A stretch of DNA of 64,000 nt, taken from VFMC01 sp039796935 (GTDB lineage: Bacteria > Actinomycetota > Acidimicrobiia > Acidimicrobiales > Ilumatobacteraceae). The stretch is taken from contig JBDKIV010000131.1 of assembly GCA_039796935.1 (NCBI GenBank), positions 1-64,000 of the forward strand, written 5' to 3'. The position numbers were made by a program, and so were the translations under genes. Positions 54,588-63,715 of the stretch are shown here, one piece after another. The notes below the pieces were generated by a model. It had not been told where the DNA came from and searched no databases. It worked only from the letters and a program-made list of their open reading frames with translations. Numbering within the stretch: position 1 is the first letter of the stretch; every line of letters begins with the position of its first letter.

Positions 54588-55256
54588 TCACCTCCTCAGT
54601 TCCTTGACGACATGCGACTTGTGAACATAGGCCGACGTGAGCGGTTGGCCGGCGCGTAGTGCTTCGACGACGCGCGACTCGCCCTCGGCGTAGCGGAGCG
54701 CCGCATCGAGCACGTCACCGCAGGTGTCACGCGTGATGCGAACACAGCCGGATGCATCGGTCACGATCATGTCTCCGGCGGTGATGACGACCGATCCGAC
54801 CGTGACGGCATGGTCGATGGCTGCGACATGAGCCCTCCCTGCTGGGCCGACCACCTGGTGGGCCGACGCATAGGTCGGCACGCCGATCGCACGCATGTCG
54901 TCGACATCGCGAACCGCGCCGTCGACCAGCACGGCGACCGCACCGGCGTTGGCGGCAGCCAACGACAGGATCTCTCCCCAGACGGCACCCGGTGCCAGGT
55001 GTGCATCGGCGATGACGAGCACCTGGTCGCGAAGATCCGAGCTCAGCAACTCATAGAGCGGCATGAACCCCGGACCGTCGTCGCCGGCGACCAGCCTGAC
55101 GGTACGGGCGCTCCCCGCACGCGCCCGGTCCGGGCCCACCACCGTGGCGAGCGGTGGCGTGAGCCAGCCGTCTCGACCCCACAGTGCCAGCACGTCGGCG
55201 ATCGCCGACACGGGTGGCACTGCAGGTGGACGTGAGGGGTCGGACAACTCGGACAC
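54588..55256 (-). CDS. RraA-family protein (aldolase/demethylmenaquinone methyltransferase-like)
   Basis: 222 residues. The family core is PLYELLSSDLRDQVLVIADA, HLAPGAVWGEILSLAAANAG, GAVAVLVDGAVRDVDDM and VVITAGDMIVTDASG. Members include regulators of RNase E and 4-hydroxy-4-methyl-2-oxoglutarate or oxaloacetate aldolases and decarboxylases. Inside a degradation operon an aldolase or decarboxylase is more likely than an RNase E inhibitor. GTG 55256 is 8 bp after the Rieske stop. Confidence 0.83.
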   Translation of the reverse strand: MSELSDPSRPPAVPPVSAIADVLALWGRDGWLTPPLATVVGPDRARAGSARTVRLVAGDDGPGFMPLYELLSSDLRDQVLVIADAHLAPGAVWGEILSLAAANAGAVAVLVDGAVRDVDDMRAIGVPTYASAHQVVGPAGRAHVAAIDHAVTVGSVVITAGDMIVTDASGCVRITRDTCGDVLDAALRYAEGESRVVEALRAGQPLTSAYVHKSHVVKELRR

Positions 55257-55263
55257 GGTTGCC

Positions 55264-56475
55264 TCAGACGGCCCGCAGCGTGGGGGAGGTGACCGGTACC
55301 GCCGAGTCGGGCCAGTGACGCCGGTAGCGCTGGACCAGCCAGCGGTTGAACTGCACGTGGCTCTCCTCTTGCCACGAGTACCGTCCGCGTGGGGCGAAGC
55401 GTGAATGCAGCCCGCGCTGCACCTTGGTGGTCGCGTCCTGGTCCTGCTGCACGAACACCTGCACACCCTCGTCGCTCATCTTGAGCAGGTACTCGAACAT
55501 CGGGTGCTCGAGGGCCGAGGGGTGGAGCAGGTACCCGATCTCGAGGTCGATCGTGTCGACCGTCTTCGGATGCACGATGAAGAAGAACGCCTGGTCGGGT
55601 GCGGTACCGAAGCAGAGCGTCGGTGGCATCAGGGCGAAGGTGGAACGCCACCGCTCTTCGTCGGTGAGCTTCGGGAACACCGGCATGAGCGCCTTGGTGG
55701 TCGCATTGAACCCGCCGTCGATGTGGGTGTAGCCGTTGGTACGGAAGATGACGTTCGACGAGTCGTCCCACTCGACCGGGAAGGCGGCGAGATTGCTCGG
55801 GCAGAAATCCTGGATGGTGTGGTGCAGGCGATTGGCGTGATACCCGTCGTTGAAGTTCTCGAACATCACCTTCCAGTTCCACGGCAGGTCCGTCAGCGTG
55901 AACGTCCCCGGGCAGACCGTGTCCTCGAGCTCGTAGTGCTCGACGAACGGCTCGTACCGGGCCAGCGTCGGGCCGAGCGGGGCGGCGTCCGCGTCGAAGT
56001 TGACGAAGACGAATCCCTTCCAGAGTTCGACGCGCAGGTTGGGCAGGCCCCACTCCTTCTTGTCGAAACCATCGGTGCGCTCCATGGCGGGCGCTCCGAG
56101 CAGACGGCCGTCGAGACCGTAGATCCACTGGTGGTACGGGCAGGTGAACGTGCCGCAGTTGCCCTGGCCGTCGACGAGTTCCATGCCACGGTGCTGGCAC
56201 ACGCTCGAGAAGGCACGGATCTCACCGTCCTTGCCCCGGGCGACGATGATCCCCTCGCGGTTCACGCGGGTGGTGAAGTAGTCGCCGTTGTTCGGGATGC
56301 GACTGGCCAGGCCGACGCACAACCACTCGTGTGTGAACAGCGTGCTCCGCTCGAACTCGAGGAACTCCTCCTCGATGTAGATCTCGGCCGGCAGTGTGCA
56401 TGCCGTCGCCACGTTCGTGATGGACGCATCGAACGAGGCGAGCAGTTCTGGGGTGAACATGCTGTCGGTGGTCAT
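55264..56475 (-). CDS. Rieske aromatic ring-hydroxylating oxygenase alpha subunit
   Basis: 403 residues. The Rieske site reads VCQHRGMELV and TCPYHQWIYG near residues 85 and 105; the mononuclear iron site is NFNDGYHANRLHHTIQDF near residue 205, with Asp and two His. The longer C-terminal catalytic domain fits the aromatic dioxygenase/choline or carnitine monooxygenase branch rather than the VanA type of the other Rieske gene. No ferredoxin or reductase gene is adjacent. ATG 56475 overlaps the HyuB stop by ATGA. Confidence 0.9.
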   Translation of the reverse strand: MTTDSMFTPELLASFDASITNVATACTLPAEIYIEEEFLEFERSTLFTHEWLCVGLASRIPNNGDYFTTRVNREGIIVARGKDGEIRAFSSVCQHRGMELVDGQGNCGTFTCPYHQWIYGLDGRLLGAPAMERTDGFDKKEWGLPNLRVELWKGFVFVNFDADAAPLGPTLARYEPFVEHYELEDTVCPGTFTLTDLPWNWKVMFENFNDGYHANRLHHTIQDFCPSNLAAFPVEWDDSSNVIFRTNGYTHIDGGFNATTKALMPVFPKLTDEERWRSTFALMPPTLCFGTAPDQAFFFIVHPKTVDTIDLEIGYLLHPSALEHPMFEYLLKMSDEGVQVFVQQDQDATTKVQRGLHSRFAPRGRYSWQEESHVQFNRWLVQRYRRHWPDSAVPVTSPTLRAV

Positions 56476-58043
56476 GCCGGGACCGCCTCTGCGGGATCGC
56501 CGTACCCTCCGCCACCTGGAAGATCGAGGCGAACCCTGTCGCCCGGGGCGAGCGTGATGCGCTGCTGGGTCCGGACGGGCTCGTCGTTCACCGTGAACGA
56601 TCCTGCTTCTCCGGACTCTCCGCCGAAGATGCCTTCGGGCGGGACCGCGAGGCGCGAGGTGACGGCGTTGAGTTGCCACGGCCGTTCCGTGTCGACCGAG
56701 AACTCGATGGTCTGGCCGAGGCCACCGGTCTGACGGCCGCGTCCGCCGGAGCCCTCACGGAGCTCCTTGCGGCGGAAGCGGATCGGAGCGGAGGCTTCGA
56801 CGACCTCGATCGGAACCGCCGACACTCCCGTCGGGTACGAGCATGCCGACAGCCCCGGCTTGCTGTAGCGAGCGCCGACACCGCCGGCATACGTGAACAT
56901 CGCCGTGATGAACGGACGTCCGTCGTCGTGGGTGCCGCTCACCTGCATCGTCCAGACGGCGCCCGACCCCTCGGCCATCGACTGCTCGGGCTTGATCTGG
57001 GCCAGCGCCTTCAACAGGGCGTTCGGCAAGAACATGCCCACCACGTGGCGGGCGGTGCACGGTTGCGGAGAGACCGCGTTGACGATCGAACCGACCGGCG
57101 CCTCGACCTTGATCGGCTCGAGACTGCCGTAGTTGTTCGGCAGATCGGGGTTGAGCACGGCACGGACCGCGAAGGTCGTATAGGCGTGCGTGTAGTTCTT
57201 GACCACGTTGATGCCGTACGGGCTGGCGCCCGAGCTTCCCTCGTAGTCGACGGTGATCTCGCCTGCCACCGGGTCGACCGTGATCGCGCAGACGATGTCG
57301 ATCCGGCTGCCGTCGGCGAGGTCGAGCTCTGCCGACGAGCGGTACGTGCCCCCTGGCAACTCGCGAATGCTGGCTCGGGTGGCGGCCTCGCTCCGCTCGA
57401 TGATCTCGTCGGCCAGGTCCTCGATGTCAGCCAGACCGTGCCGTGCGCACAGCGCGAGCAGGCGTTGCGCGCCGACTTCGCCCGACGCCATCTGTGCATG
57501 GAGGTCGCCTGCCATGTGGTCGGGCTGACGCACGTTCGAGAGGATGAACTTCCAGACGTCGTCGTTGCGCTCGCCCGCCTTCATCAACTTGCAGATCGGG
57601 ATCCAGAGGCCTTCTTCGAAGACGTCGCGGGCACCGGCACCGATGCCGTAGCCGCCCACGTCGGTGTGGTGGATGGTCGAGCCGAAGAAGGCGATGACCT
57701 GTCCGCCGCTGAACACCGGACACAGCACCGTCACGTCGAGCAACTGACCGGCGGTCTTGTACGGATCGTTGGTGATGAGGACGTCACCCGGCACCAGCGA
57801 CTCCGGCGGGTACTCCTCGAGTACTGCCGATGCTGCCCGAGCCAGCGAGTTGATGTGCCCGGGCGTACCGGTGACGGCCTGGGCGACCATGCGACCTCGA
57901 CGGTCGAACACGGCGTTCGCCAGGTCTCCGGCCTCTCGCACGATCGGCGAGAACGCGGCCCGCTGGAGCGCCTTCGCCTGCTCGTTGACCGTGGCGATCA
58001 GGCTCTGCCACAGCACTTCCAGTTCGATGGGATCGAAACTCAT
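56472..58043 (-). CDS. Hydantoinase B (HyuB)/oxoprolinase C-terminal-type subunit
   Basis: 523 residues. Conserved HyuB blocks: ELEVLWQSLIATVNEQAK at the start, VPGDVLITNDPYKTAGQLLD, FFGSTIHHTDVGG and FSVDTERPWQLNAV near the end. With HyuA it makes ATP-dependent hydrolases of hydantoins, N-methylhydantoins or 5-oxoproline, or acetone carboxylase when a third subunit is present. No third subunit is here. The ATG follows GGAG and its TGA overlaps the Rieske ATG. Confidence 0.9.
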   Translation of the reverse strand: MSFDPIELEVLWQSLIATVNEQAKALQRAAFSPIVREAGDLANAVFDRRGRMVAQAVTGTPGHINSLARAASAVLEEYPPESLVPGDVLITNDPYKTAGQLLDVTVLCPVFSGGQVIAFFGSTIHHTDVGGYGIGAGARDVFEEGLWIPICKLMKAGERNDDVWKFILSNVRQPDHMAGDLHAQMASGEVGAQRLLALCARHGLADIEDLADEIIERSEAATRASIRELPGGTYRSSAELDLADGSRIDIVCAITVDPVAGEITVDYEGSSGASPYGINVVKNYTHAYTTFAVRAVLNPDLPNNYGSLEPIKVEAPVGSIVNAVSPQPCTARHVVGMFLPNALLKALAQIKPEQSMAEGSGAVWTMQVSGTHDDGRPFITAMFTYAGGVGARYSKPGLSACSYPTGVSAVPIEVVEASAPIRFRRKELREGSGGRGRQTGGLGQTIEFSVDTERPWQLNAVTSRLAVPPEGIFGGESGEAGSFTVNDEPVRTQQRITLAPGDRVRLDLPGGGGYGDPAEAVPA

Positions 58044-60163
58044 GATGCACTCCTCTCGGCGATGAGCGAGCCGTCGGCGGCCACGGTGACCATCCAACCC
58101 GGCCGGATCACGGCCGTCGTCTCGCGCTCTTCCACGATCACGGGACCGTCGACACGTTGTCCGACGCCCAACTCCTGCCGGCGATACACCGGCGTCTCGA
58201 CCGCAGGCACGCCGCGGCTGAACTTGACCATGCGATGGCCGTGAGGCGCTCCGGGCTCGGAGGCCAGGACCGGCTGCGGTTCGATCGCATCGGCCGCGGC
58301 CGACACCGACAGACGCCAGGTGACCACCTCGACCCCCACGTCCGGAATGGTCAGGCCGTAGATGCGCCGGTATTCCGAATAGAAGCGCTCTGCCACCTCG
58401 TCGTCACCAGCGGGCCAGACATCGCTGTCGCCCGCCAGGCCTTCGCCCACCCAGATGGTGATCTCGTTGCCCTGACCCTGGTAGCGGGCGTCGATGCCGT
58501 ATCGGAAGCGGATCTGATCGGACGGAACACCCGCCGCTGCAAGCACTCGACGACCCTCGGCGCGCAACTCGGCCAGCAGCGCATCGCGCTCGGCGGCGAC
58601 GTCCGGGGTGAGCGGGCGAACCATCGACCGCGACAAGTCGATGCGGACCGGCGTGACGAGCGTGCCGAACGCAGAGAGCACCGAGGCATTCACCGGGTAG
58701 ATGACCCGTGGCGACTCGAGCAGTTCGGCAACTCCACAGGCGTGGATCGGGCCTGCGCCACCGAACGCGAGCACCGACACGCCGCGAAGATCTTCACCCA
58801 TCTCGACGGCGTGCATCCGCGACGCGGCCGCCATGTTCTGGTTGACCAACTCGTGCACACCGGCCGAGGTCTCGTCGACCGGCAGTCCGAGCTTGTCGGC
58901 CACCGATGCCAGCGCAGCTCGGTTGGCTGCAAGGTCGAGTGGCATCTCGCCGCCGAGGAAGAACTCGGCATCGAGCATTCCGAGCGCCAGGTCGGCGTCC
59001 GTGACCGCCGGGCGCGTCCCGCCGCGTCCGTAGCAGGCCGGTCCGGGCGCAGCGCCGGCGCTCTCCGGGCCCACCTTGAGCAGGCCGAGTTCGTCGACTC
59101 GCGCAAGGCTTCCGCCACCGGCGCCGATCTCGACCAGGTCGACGCTCGGGACCGACACGGGGAATCCCGAGCCCTTCTTGAAGCGATAGATGCGGGCGAC
59201 CTCGAAGGTGTTGGTCAGCTCGGGTTCGCCGTCGATCACGAGGCACGACTTGGCCGTGGTGCCACCCATGTCGAAACAGAGCAGGCGCGACTCGCCGAGA
59301 CGATCGGCGAACCAGCTGCCCGCCAGCGCTCCGGCAGCAGGGCCGCTCTCGACCAGACGGATCGGGGCGCGGGCGGCGTCGTCGGCCGACACCACGCCAC
59401 CGTTCGACAGCATCATCAACACCGATCCGCCGAACCCCTCGGCGGCGAGCCACTTCTGCAGCTCGTCGAGGTAGGGCCCGATGACCGGCATCGTGGCGGC
59501 ATTGCAGGCCGTCGTGATCATTCGTGGATACTCACGGATCTGCGGCGAGATCTCGCTCGAGGTGCACACCGGCACACCGAGCTCGGAACGCAGGTGTGCT
59601 GCGATGACCCGCTCGTTCTCGGGGTTTGCGTAGGCGTTGATGAGGCAGATGCCGACCGCCTCGACCTGCTGGGCGCGTAGCGCCTCGGTGATCGCTGCCA
59701 GCCCGGCGGGTGTCGGCGACTCGACGACGTTGCCGGCCGGATCGATGCGCTCGTCGATCTCGACGATGCGGTCGCGCGGAACCGGCGGATCGGCGAACTC
59801 GATCTGCAGGTCGTACATGTCGTAGCGGTGCTCGTCGCGGATGAGCAACGTGTCGGCGAATCCCGTGGTCGTCACGATGGCTGCTCGACCGATCTTGCCC
59901 TCGATGAGCGCATTGGTGATCAGCGTCGTGGCGTGCACGATCGGGGCCGTGATGTCGGCCGGACGTACCCCGGCCTTCGCCAGCAGCATCCGCACGCCCG
60001 TTCGCACGCCCTCGAGGGGCGCCGACGGCGTCGTCAGGGTCTTCTCGACCACGACCTTGCCCGTCGACACGTCGATCAGGACGAGGTCGGTGAAGGTTCC
60101 GCCGATGTCGACCGCGAGTCGCCAGTCGTGGACGGCCGCAGGGGGAGCGGTGGCGTCAGACAT
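58040..60163 (-). CDS. Hydantoinase A (HyuA)/oxoprolinase N-terminal-type subunit
   Basis: 707 residues. The ATP-binding actin-like motifs are LAVDIGGTFTDLVLID at the start and LCFDMGGTTAKSCLVIDG near residue 285; VHATTLITNALIEGK and SNGGVVSADDAARAP are family blocks. The subunit activates its cyclic amide by ATP-dependent phosphorylation and works with HyuB, whose start overlaps by ATGA. ATG 60163 was chosen over ATG 60169; both follow AAAGGA. It overlaps the cupin gene's end by eight bases. Confidence 0.9.
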   Translation of the reverse strand: MSDATAPPAAVHDWRLAVDIGGTFTDLVLIDVSTGKVVVEKTLTTPSAPLEGVRTGVRMLLAKAGVRPADITAPIVHATTLITNALIEGKIGRAAIVTTTGFADTLLIRDEHRYDMYDLQIEFADPPVPRDRIVEIDERIDPAGNVVESPTPAGLAAITEALRAQQVEAVGICLINAYANPENERVIAAHLRSELGVPVCTSSEISPQIREYPRMITTACNAATMPVIGPYLDELQKWLAAEGFGGSVLMMLSNGGVVSADDAARAPIRLVESGPAAGALAGSWFADRLGESRLLCFDMGGTTAKSCLVIDGEPELTNTFEVARIYRFKKGSGFPVSVPSVDLVEIGAGGGSLARVDELGLLKVGPESAGAAPGPACYGRGGTRPAVTDADLALGMLDAEFFLGGEMPLDLAANRAALASVADKLGLPVDETSAGVHELVNQNMAAASRMHAVEMGEDLRGVSVLAFGGAGPIHACGVAELLESPRVIYPVNASVLSAFGTLVTPVRIDLSRSMVRPLTPDVAAERDALLAELRAEGRRVLAAAGVPSDQIRFRYGIDARYQGQGNEITIWVGEGLAGDSDVWPAGDDEVAERFYSEYRRIYGLTIPDVGVEVVTWRLSVSAAADAIEPQPVLASEPGAPHGHRMVKFSRGVPAVETPVYRRQELGVGQRVDGPVIVEERETTAVIRPGWMVTVAADGSLIAERSAS

Positions 60164-60551
60164 TTCCATGATCCTTTCGAGGTGGGGAGAAGACGTCGAG
60201 GATCCACACCTCGTCGAGTTCGTCGTCTCCGTTGAAGATCGAGTCGCCGTGCCACACACCCTTCGGCGCGAGGTAGATCTCGCCTGGGCCGAGCACGACG
60301 CGAGTGGGGTCGTCGGGGTCACCGATCCGGAAGTCGAGTGAACCGCGGATGATCGTCCCGAGCTGTTCCTGGTCGTCGTGACGATGCAGGATCGACCCGA
60401 CCGAGCCGCCAGCGATCCGCCAGAACCAGAGTTGCAGGTTCTCTCCGTCGATGATTCGGCGACGAAATCCAGGTCGCTGTGTCTCGAGGAACAGTGCGTC
60501 GTCGAGGAAGTAGCAGTAGGGGTTCGTGACCGCCTGCGCCGTGGGATCCAT
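60156..60551 (-). CDS. Small cupin protein
   Basis: 131 residues. A single cupin fold with metal ligands in SILHRHDDQEQLGTIIRG and LAPKGVWHGDSIF. Proteins of this size can be isomerases, dioxygenases or small-molecule sensors; as a neighbour of hyuA and the GntR gene it may make or bind a pathway intermediate. Its start codon shares one base with the regulator stop (TGATG). Confidence 0.8.
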   Translation of the reverse strand: MDPTAQAVTNPYCYFLDDALFLETQRPGFRRRIIDGENLQLWFWRIAGGSVGSILHRHDDQEQLGTIIRGSLDFRIGDPDDPTRVVLGPGEIYLAPKGVWHGDSIFNGDDELDEVWILDVFSPPRKDHGNV

Positions 60552-61261
60552 CAGTGCAACCTTTCCAACATGCGGGTCTCGACATCGTCGAGGTGGGCGA
60601 TGACGGCCTTGACCGTCTTGCGCGGATGACCGGCGACGAGCGCCGCTGCGATGGCACGGTGTGCGGCCATCGATGAACAGATGATCTGGTCGACCTCGGC
60701 TCGGTTGATCTCGTCGTAGAGGAGCGAGTCGAAATCGTTGGCACCGAAGAGGGCGGCGAGCGCCTTTGCGTAGACCTCGGTCAGGAGTGGGTTGGCGCAG
60801 GCGCTCGAGATCGCACCGTGGAACGCTCGGTCGACCCGTCGGAACTCGACGAGCGAGTCGACCTCGGTGGCGGCGAGCGTTGCGATCTCTGCCCGCTGGA
60901 AGTCGTCGGCGCGAACGGCTGCGAACTCGGCGATGGCCGGCTCGAGTACGCGCCGGACCTCGAACAGTGGCGCGACCAGCAGTTTGCGGCCATCGAGCCC
61001 GCCGCCGGCGCCCGAGAACCTGACCTCGGGGAGCCGCTCGGCGACGACCGGCCTGTTGCCGCGTCGCACCACGTACCCGGCGGCGATGAGACCCTGGATC
61101 GCCTCGCGGACCGAGGTTCGGGCCACCCCGAAGGTGTCACACAGGGTGCGTTCGGCGGGGAGCGGACTGCCAGGTGCGAGTTCGCCCCGACGGATGGCTT
61201 CGACCAGTTGAGCCCGGATCTCTCCCGACAGGGTCCGACGTTCGACGACGTCGAGGGTCAT
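60551..61261 (-). CDS. FadR-family (GntR) transcriptional regulator with FCD domain
   Basis: 236 residues. N-terminal winged helix about 8-75: IRAQLVEAIRRGELAPGSPL, PAERTLCDTFGVARTSVREA. The C-terminal FCD ligand domain has the metal ligands RVDRAFHGAI (Asp and His), MAAHRAIAAAL and VIAHLDDVE. Such regulators sense pathway acids and commonly repress. The likely operator, TGGTC-N-GACCA with an extended 19-bp form, occurs at 43577, 61776 and 62990, the second directly upstream of its own operon. Its ATG overlaps the stop of the upstream VOC gene by ATGA. Confidence 0.92.
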   Translation of the reverse strand: MTLDVVERRTLSGEIRAQLVEAIRRGELAPGSPLPAERTLCDTFGVARTSVREAIQGLIAAGYVVRRGNRPVVAERLPEVRFSGAGGGLDGRKLLVAPLFEVRRVLEPAIAEFAAVRADDFQRAEIATLAATEVDSLVEFRRVDRAFHGAISSACANPLLTEVYAKALAALFGANDFDSLLYDEINRAEVDQIICSSMAAHRAIAAALVAGHPRKTVKAVIAHLDDVETRMLERLH

Positions 61262-61743
61262 CGCAAGCCCAGTTCGGCGAAGCGGCGACGGTCAGCGTCG
61301 ATGTCGAGCGGTTCGATGATGGCCTGGTTCTCGGCGGCTCCCCAGTGAGCGGGCGGCACCAACCACATCACTTCGAACTCGAGCCCATCGGGATCGACGG
61401 CGTACAGACTCTTGTTGACTCCGTGATCGCTGGCACCGACCAGAGCACCGGCTGCGCTCAGCCGATCGCGCATCGACTGGAGGTCCTCGAGGGTCGGGAC
61501 TTCCCAGGCGATGTGGTACATCCCGACGGTGCTACGGCCGGCCTGACTCGGTGCCGCCTCGTGGCCAATGGTGAAGAAGGCGATGTCGTGATGGTTCTCC
61601 GACGCGGGCGCCCGCATGAACACGTAGCCACCACCGGGGTGTTCGACCACCGACTGGAAGCCCAACACCTCGGAGTAGAACCGCTGGGTCCGCCGCGCGT
61701 CGCGCACGTAGAGCACGGCGTGGTTCATTCCTGTGATGGCCAT
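61258..61743 (-). CDS. VOC/glyoxalase-family protein 3, ring-cleavage dioxygenase-like
   Basis: 161 residues. GMNHAVLYVRDARRTQRFYS, MYHIAWEVPTLEDLQ and DPDGLEFEVMWLVPP hold the two His and the Glu of the metal site in the extradiol-dioxygenase/glyoxalase pattern. First gene of the long minus-strand operon (to 45010). The ATG is preceded by GAGGTGAC, one of the strongest ribosome sites here, and the leader of about 43 nt contains the operator. Confidence 0.85.
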   Translation of the reverse strand: MAITGMNHAVLYVRDARRTQRFYSEVLGFQSVVEHPGGGYVFMRAPASENHHDIAFFTIGHEAAPSQAGRSTVGMYHIAWEVPTLEDLQSMRDRLSAAGALVGASDHGVNKSLYAVDPDGLEFEVMWLVPPAHWGAAENQAIIEPLDIDADRRRFAELGLR

Positions 61744-61775
61744 GTCACCTCTTTCCGCCGTGGGGGGCACGGCTG

Positions 61776-61794
61776 TGGACTGATTGTCAGACCA
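61776..61794 (-). promoter_or_regulatory. FadR-type operator, site 2
   Basis: On the minus strand TGGTCTGACAATCAGTCCA, matching site 3 (TGGTCAGACCATCAGTCCA) at 17 of 19 positions. It overlaps the -10 TATGGT and the likely start of transcription of the long operon that includes the GntR gene, which fits autorepression. Confidence 0.6.
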
Positions 61795-61796
61795 TA
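61791..61796 (-). promoter_or_regulatory. -10 hexamer TATGGT, main catabolic operon
   Basis: TATGGT on the minus strand lies 47 nt before the ATG at 61743 and overlaps operator site 2. The transcript would carry a short leader with a ribosome site, unlike the leaderless genes. Confidence 0.45.
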
Positions 61797-61838
61797 GCCG
61801 GAACACGGATGGCCGTCGCGCAGCGAACGCGAGCACCG

Positions 61839-62924
61839 TCAACGGATGATCGAGCGTGCCAGTGAGGCGTGGCACCCGAGCGTTCCATCGACCACCTGGG
61901 TGATACCGAGGTCGACGGCGACCGAGGCGAGGGAGTAGGCGTCGTCCCGGCTCAGGCCGAGATGGGTCGTCATCAGCCACAACATCTGCTCGGCCGCCAT
62001 TCGCATCGCTTCGTCGAGGTCGGCCCCGAATCCGTGGGTCACCCACTGGTCGGCGGTCTCGAGCAGCGGCGACGTGACGCCCAACCCTCGAACCACCGAG
62101 ACCTGGATGGTGGCGGTGAGGGAGGCCTCGATCGCCGTCCCGCACATCTCGCCGTCGCCCTGGGCGAAGTGCGGGTCGCCGACGAACAGGTTGCCCCCGT
62201 CGACGAAGACCGGGTAGGCGATGGTCGCCCCGGGGCCGAACCGCCAGTTGTCGACGTTGCCGCCGAACACACCGGGGGGGATGGACGACAGTCGTTCGCT
62301 GGTGTTCGGCGCCACCCCGATGACACCGAAGTGCGGCCTCACCGGGACCTCGACCGCGGTACCGAAGGGCTGCCGCCGTGCGCTGTCGGGTTCGCTGATC
62401 ACCCCCGGGAGGTCATAGAGCGGCCGGGCATCGAAGTCGAACCCGAACCGCGCTCGGGCGATCGACGGGAACCGCGACGGCGACTCGCCGTCGGGGCTTG
62501 CACCGTCGAGTTCGTAGATGGTGATCCGCTCCTTGCCGAACTGCTCGTACAGCAGGCCCCAGTTGGCGGCGCAGTTCGACCCGTGAGGCAGTCGGGGGCG
62601 CATGTCGAGGATCCGTACGACCAGTGCATCACCGGGTCTCGCCCCCCGAACATGGATCGGTCCGGTCAGGATGTGCACCCCGGGCCCACGCTCGCCCTCG
62701 GGGACCGCCGCCCACAGCGCACGGATCCCGTCGTCCATCATCAGGTCGGGGGCGTCACCAGCGTGGTGAGTCACCGCCTCGATCTCGATCACGTCGCCAG
62801 GGTCGACGGTGATGGCCGGGGGCTGGTTGCGGTCGAAGTACCCCCAGAAGCAGCTTTCGGGGGTTGCGGGAAGACGGTGCGCCGCGCCGATCGGCTCGAG
62901 CGCGCCCGTGATGTCGAGCGGCAT
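61839..62924 (-). CDS. Acetamidase/formamidase family protein
   Basis: 361 residues, within the range for the FmdA/AmdA family. Conserved features include GDVIEIEAVTHHAGDAPD, GVHILTGPIHVRGARPGDAL, NLFVGDPHFAQGDGEMCGTA with the metal/catalytic residues, and CHASLARS at the end. It hydrolyses formamide or short amides to ammonia and acid. ATG 62924 lies 7 nt after TACTGT. Operator site 3 is 66 bp upstream, so the gene probably belongs to the same regulon. It lies directly after the urease accessory genes, which also yield ammonia. Confidence 0.88.
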   Translation of the reverse strand: MPLDITGALEPIGAAHRLPATPESCFWGYFDRNQPPAITVDPGDVIEIEAVTHHAGDAPDLMMDDGIRALWAAVPEGERGPGVHILTGPIHVRGARPGDALVVRILDMRPRLPHGSNCAANWGLLYEQFGKERITIYELDGASPDGESPSRFPSIARARFGFDFDARPLYDLPGVISEPDSARRQPFGTAVEVPVRPHFGVIGVAPNTSERLSSIPPGVFGGNVDNWRFGPGATIAYPVFVDGGNLFVGDPHFAQGDGEMCGTAIEASLTATIQVSVVRGLGVTSPLLETADQWVTHGFGADLDEAMRMAAEQMLWLMTTHLGLSRDDAYSLASVAVDLGITQVVDGTLGCHASLARSIIR

Positions 62925-62931
62925 GGCCCGC

Positions 62932-62937
62932 ACAGTA
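62932..62937 (-). promoter_or_regulatory. -10 hexamer TACTGT, leaderless formamidase-like gene
   Basis: TACTGT on the minus strand ends 7 nt before the ATG at 62924. Confidence 0.5.
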
Positions 62938-62989
62938 GGAAGCGGCCGTTACAGGGGTGTTTCCGGAGATGGGCCAGCGCGACAACAGT

Positions 62990-63008
62990 TGGTCAGACCA
63001 TCAGTCCA
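62990..63008 (+). promoter_or_regulatory. FadR-type operator, site 3
   Basis: TGGTCAGACCATCAGTCCA. The palindrome TGGTC-A-GACCA is perfect. The site overlaps the ureD stop codon and lies 53 bp upstream of the -10 of the formamidase-like gene. Confidence 0.55.
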
Positions 63009-63709
63009 GACGACGCCGTTCGAGCGGACCCGGCGTAGATCTCGACCGCGCTGCGAGGACCCAGTGGGAACACACCGCGGACCGATCCGGCATCGACCAC
63101 CGTCTGCGGGCTGGTCGGGGCGTCATCGGCGATGACGACTCGAGACTGCACCCACCGGAACGCACCGTTGCCGCCGACGCTCGAGCGGGCGCCCGGTCCG
63201 AGGTCGGTCTCGTGGTCGAGCACCGCCCGCCCCCCGACCACCACGCGCTGGCGGAGCGACAGCGTCCCGCTCTGTTCCTGGTATCGGCCCAACTGCACGG
63301 CGTCGGAGAACGTCACCGACGCCGAGGACGCAGCGTGCAGCACGGTCGACACGCCGTGTCGGCTGCCGAGCACGCTGATGGTCGGTTCGAGTTCCCAGTC
63401 GAGCGTCGCCCGCTCGGCGACCTCGACAACGGTCCGGGTCACCGATCGCAGTCCGGCGGGGCCGGGCTGGACGAGCGACGCAGCGACCGAACGGACGCGC
63501 ACCCTGGCATCGTCGGCGACGACGAGGACCAGCTCGAGTTCGTCGCCGCCGAGCGGGCCGGCAGCGCCGTTCACCAACAGCAACGCGAGCGAACCGTCGG
63601 TGGCGACGCCATCGATGCGCATCAACAGCGGCACCTCGCAGCGCATCCGGCGAACCACGGTCGCGCCGGCTCCGTCGACACCGACCTCGATGCGTGTCGC
63701 GGCCCGCAC
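62993..63709 (-). CDS. ureD: Urease accessory protein UreD
   Basis: 238 residues. It matches UreD/UreH: LLVNGAAGPLGGDELELVLVV, SVAASLVQPGPAG, TLDWELEPTISVLGS and LSLRQRVVVGG. With UreF and UreG it loads nickel into urease. The GTG start at 63709 lies 6 bp after the ureG stop. Urease structural genes would lie beyond the right edge. The last codons form part of operator site 3. Confidence 0.88.
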   Translation of the reverse strand: MRAATRIEVGVDGAGATVVRRMRCEVPLLMRIDGVATDGSLALLLVNGAAGPLGGDELELVLVVADDARVRVRSVAASLVQPGPAGLRSVTRTVVEVAERATLDWELEPTISVLGSRHGVSTVLHAASSASVTFSDAVQLGRYQEQSGTLSLRQRVVVGGRAVLDHETDLGPGARSSVGGNGAFRWVQSRVVIADDAPTSPQTVVDAGSVRGVFPLGPRSAVEIYAGSARTASSGLMV

Positions 63710-63715
63710 GTGACG

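Noticed and set aside
56472..60163. HyuA/HyuB pair as acetone carboxylase
   Set aside because: The small gamma subunit is absent, and the neighbours are amide- and ring-hydrolysing enzymes.
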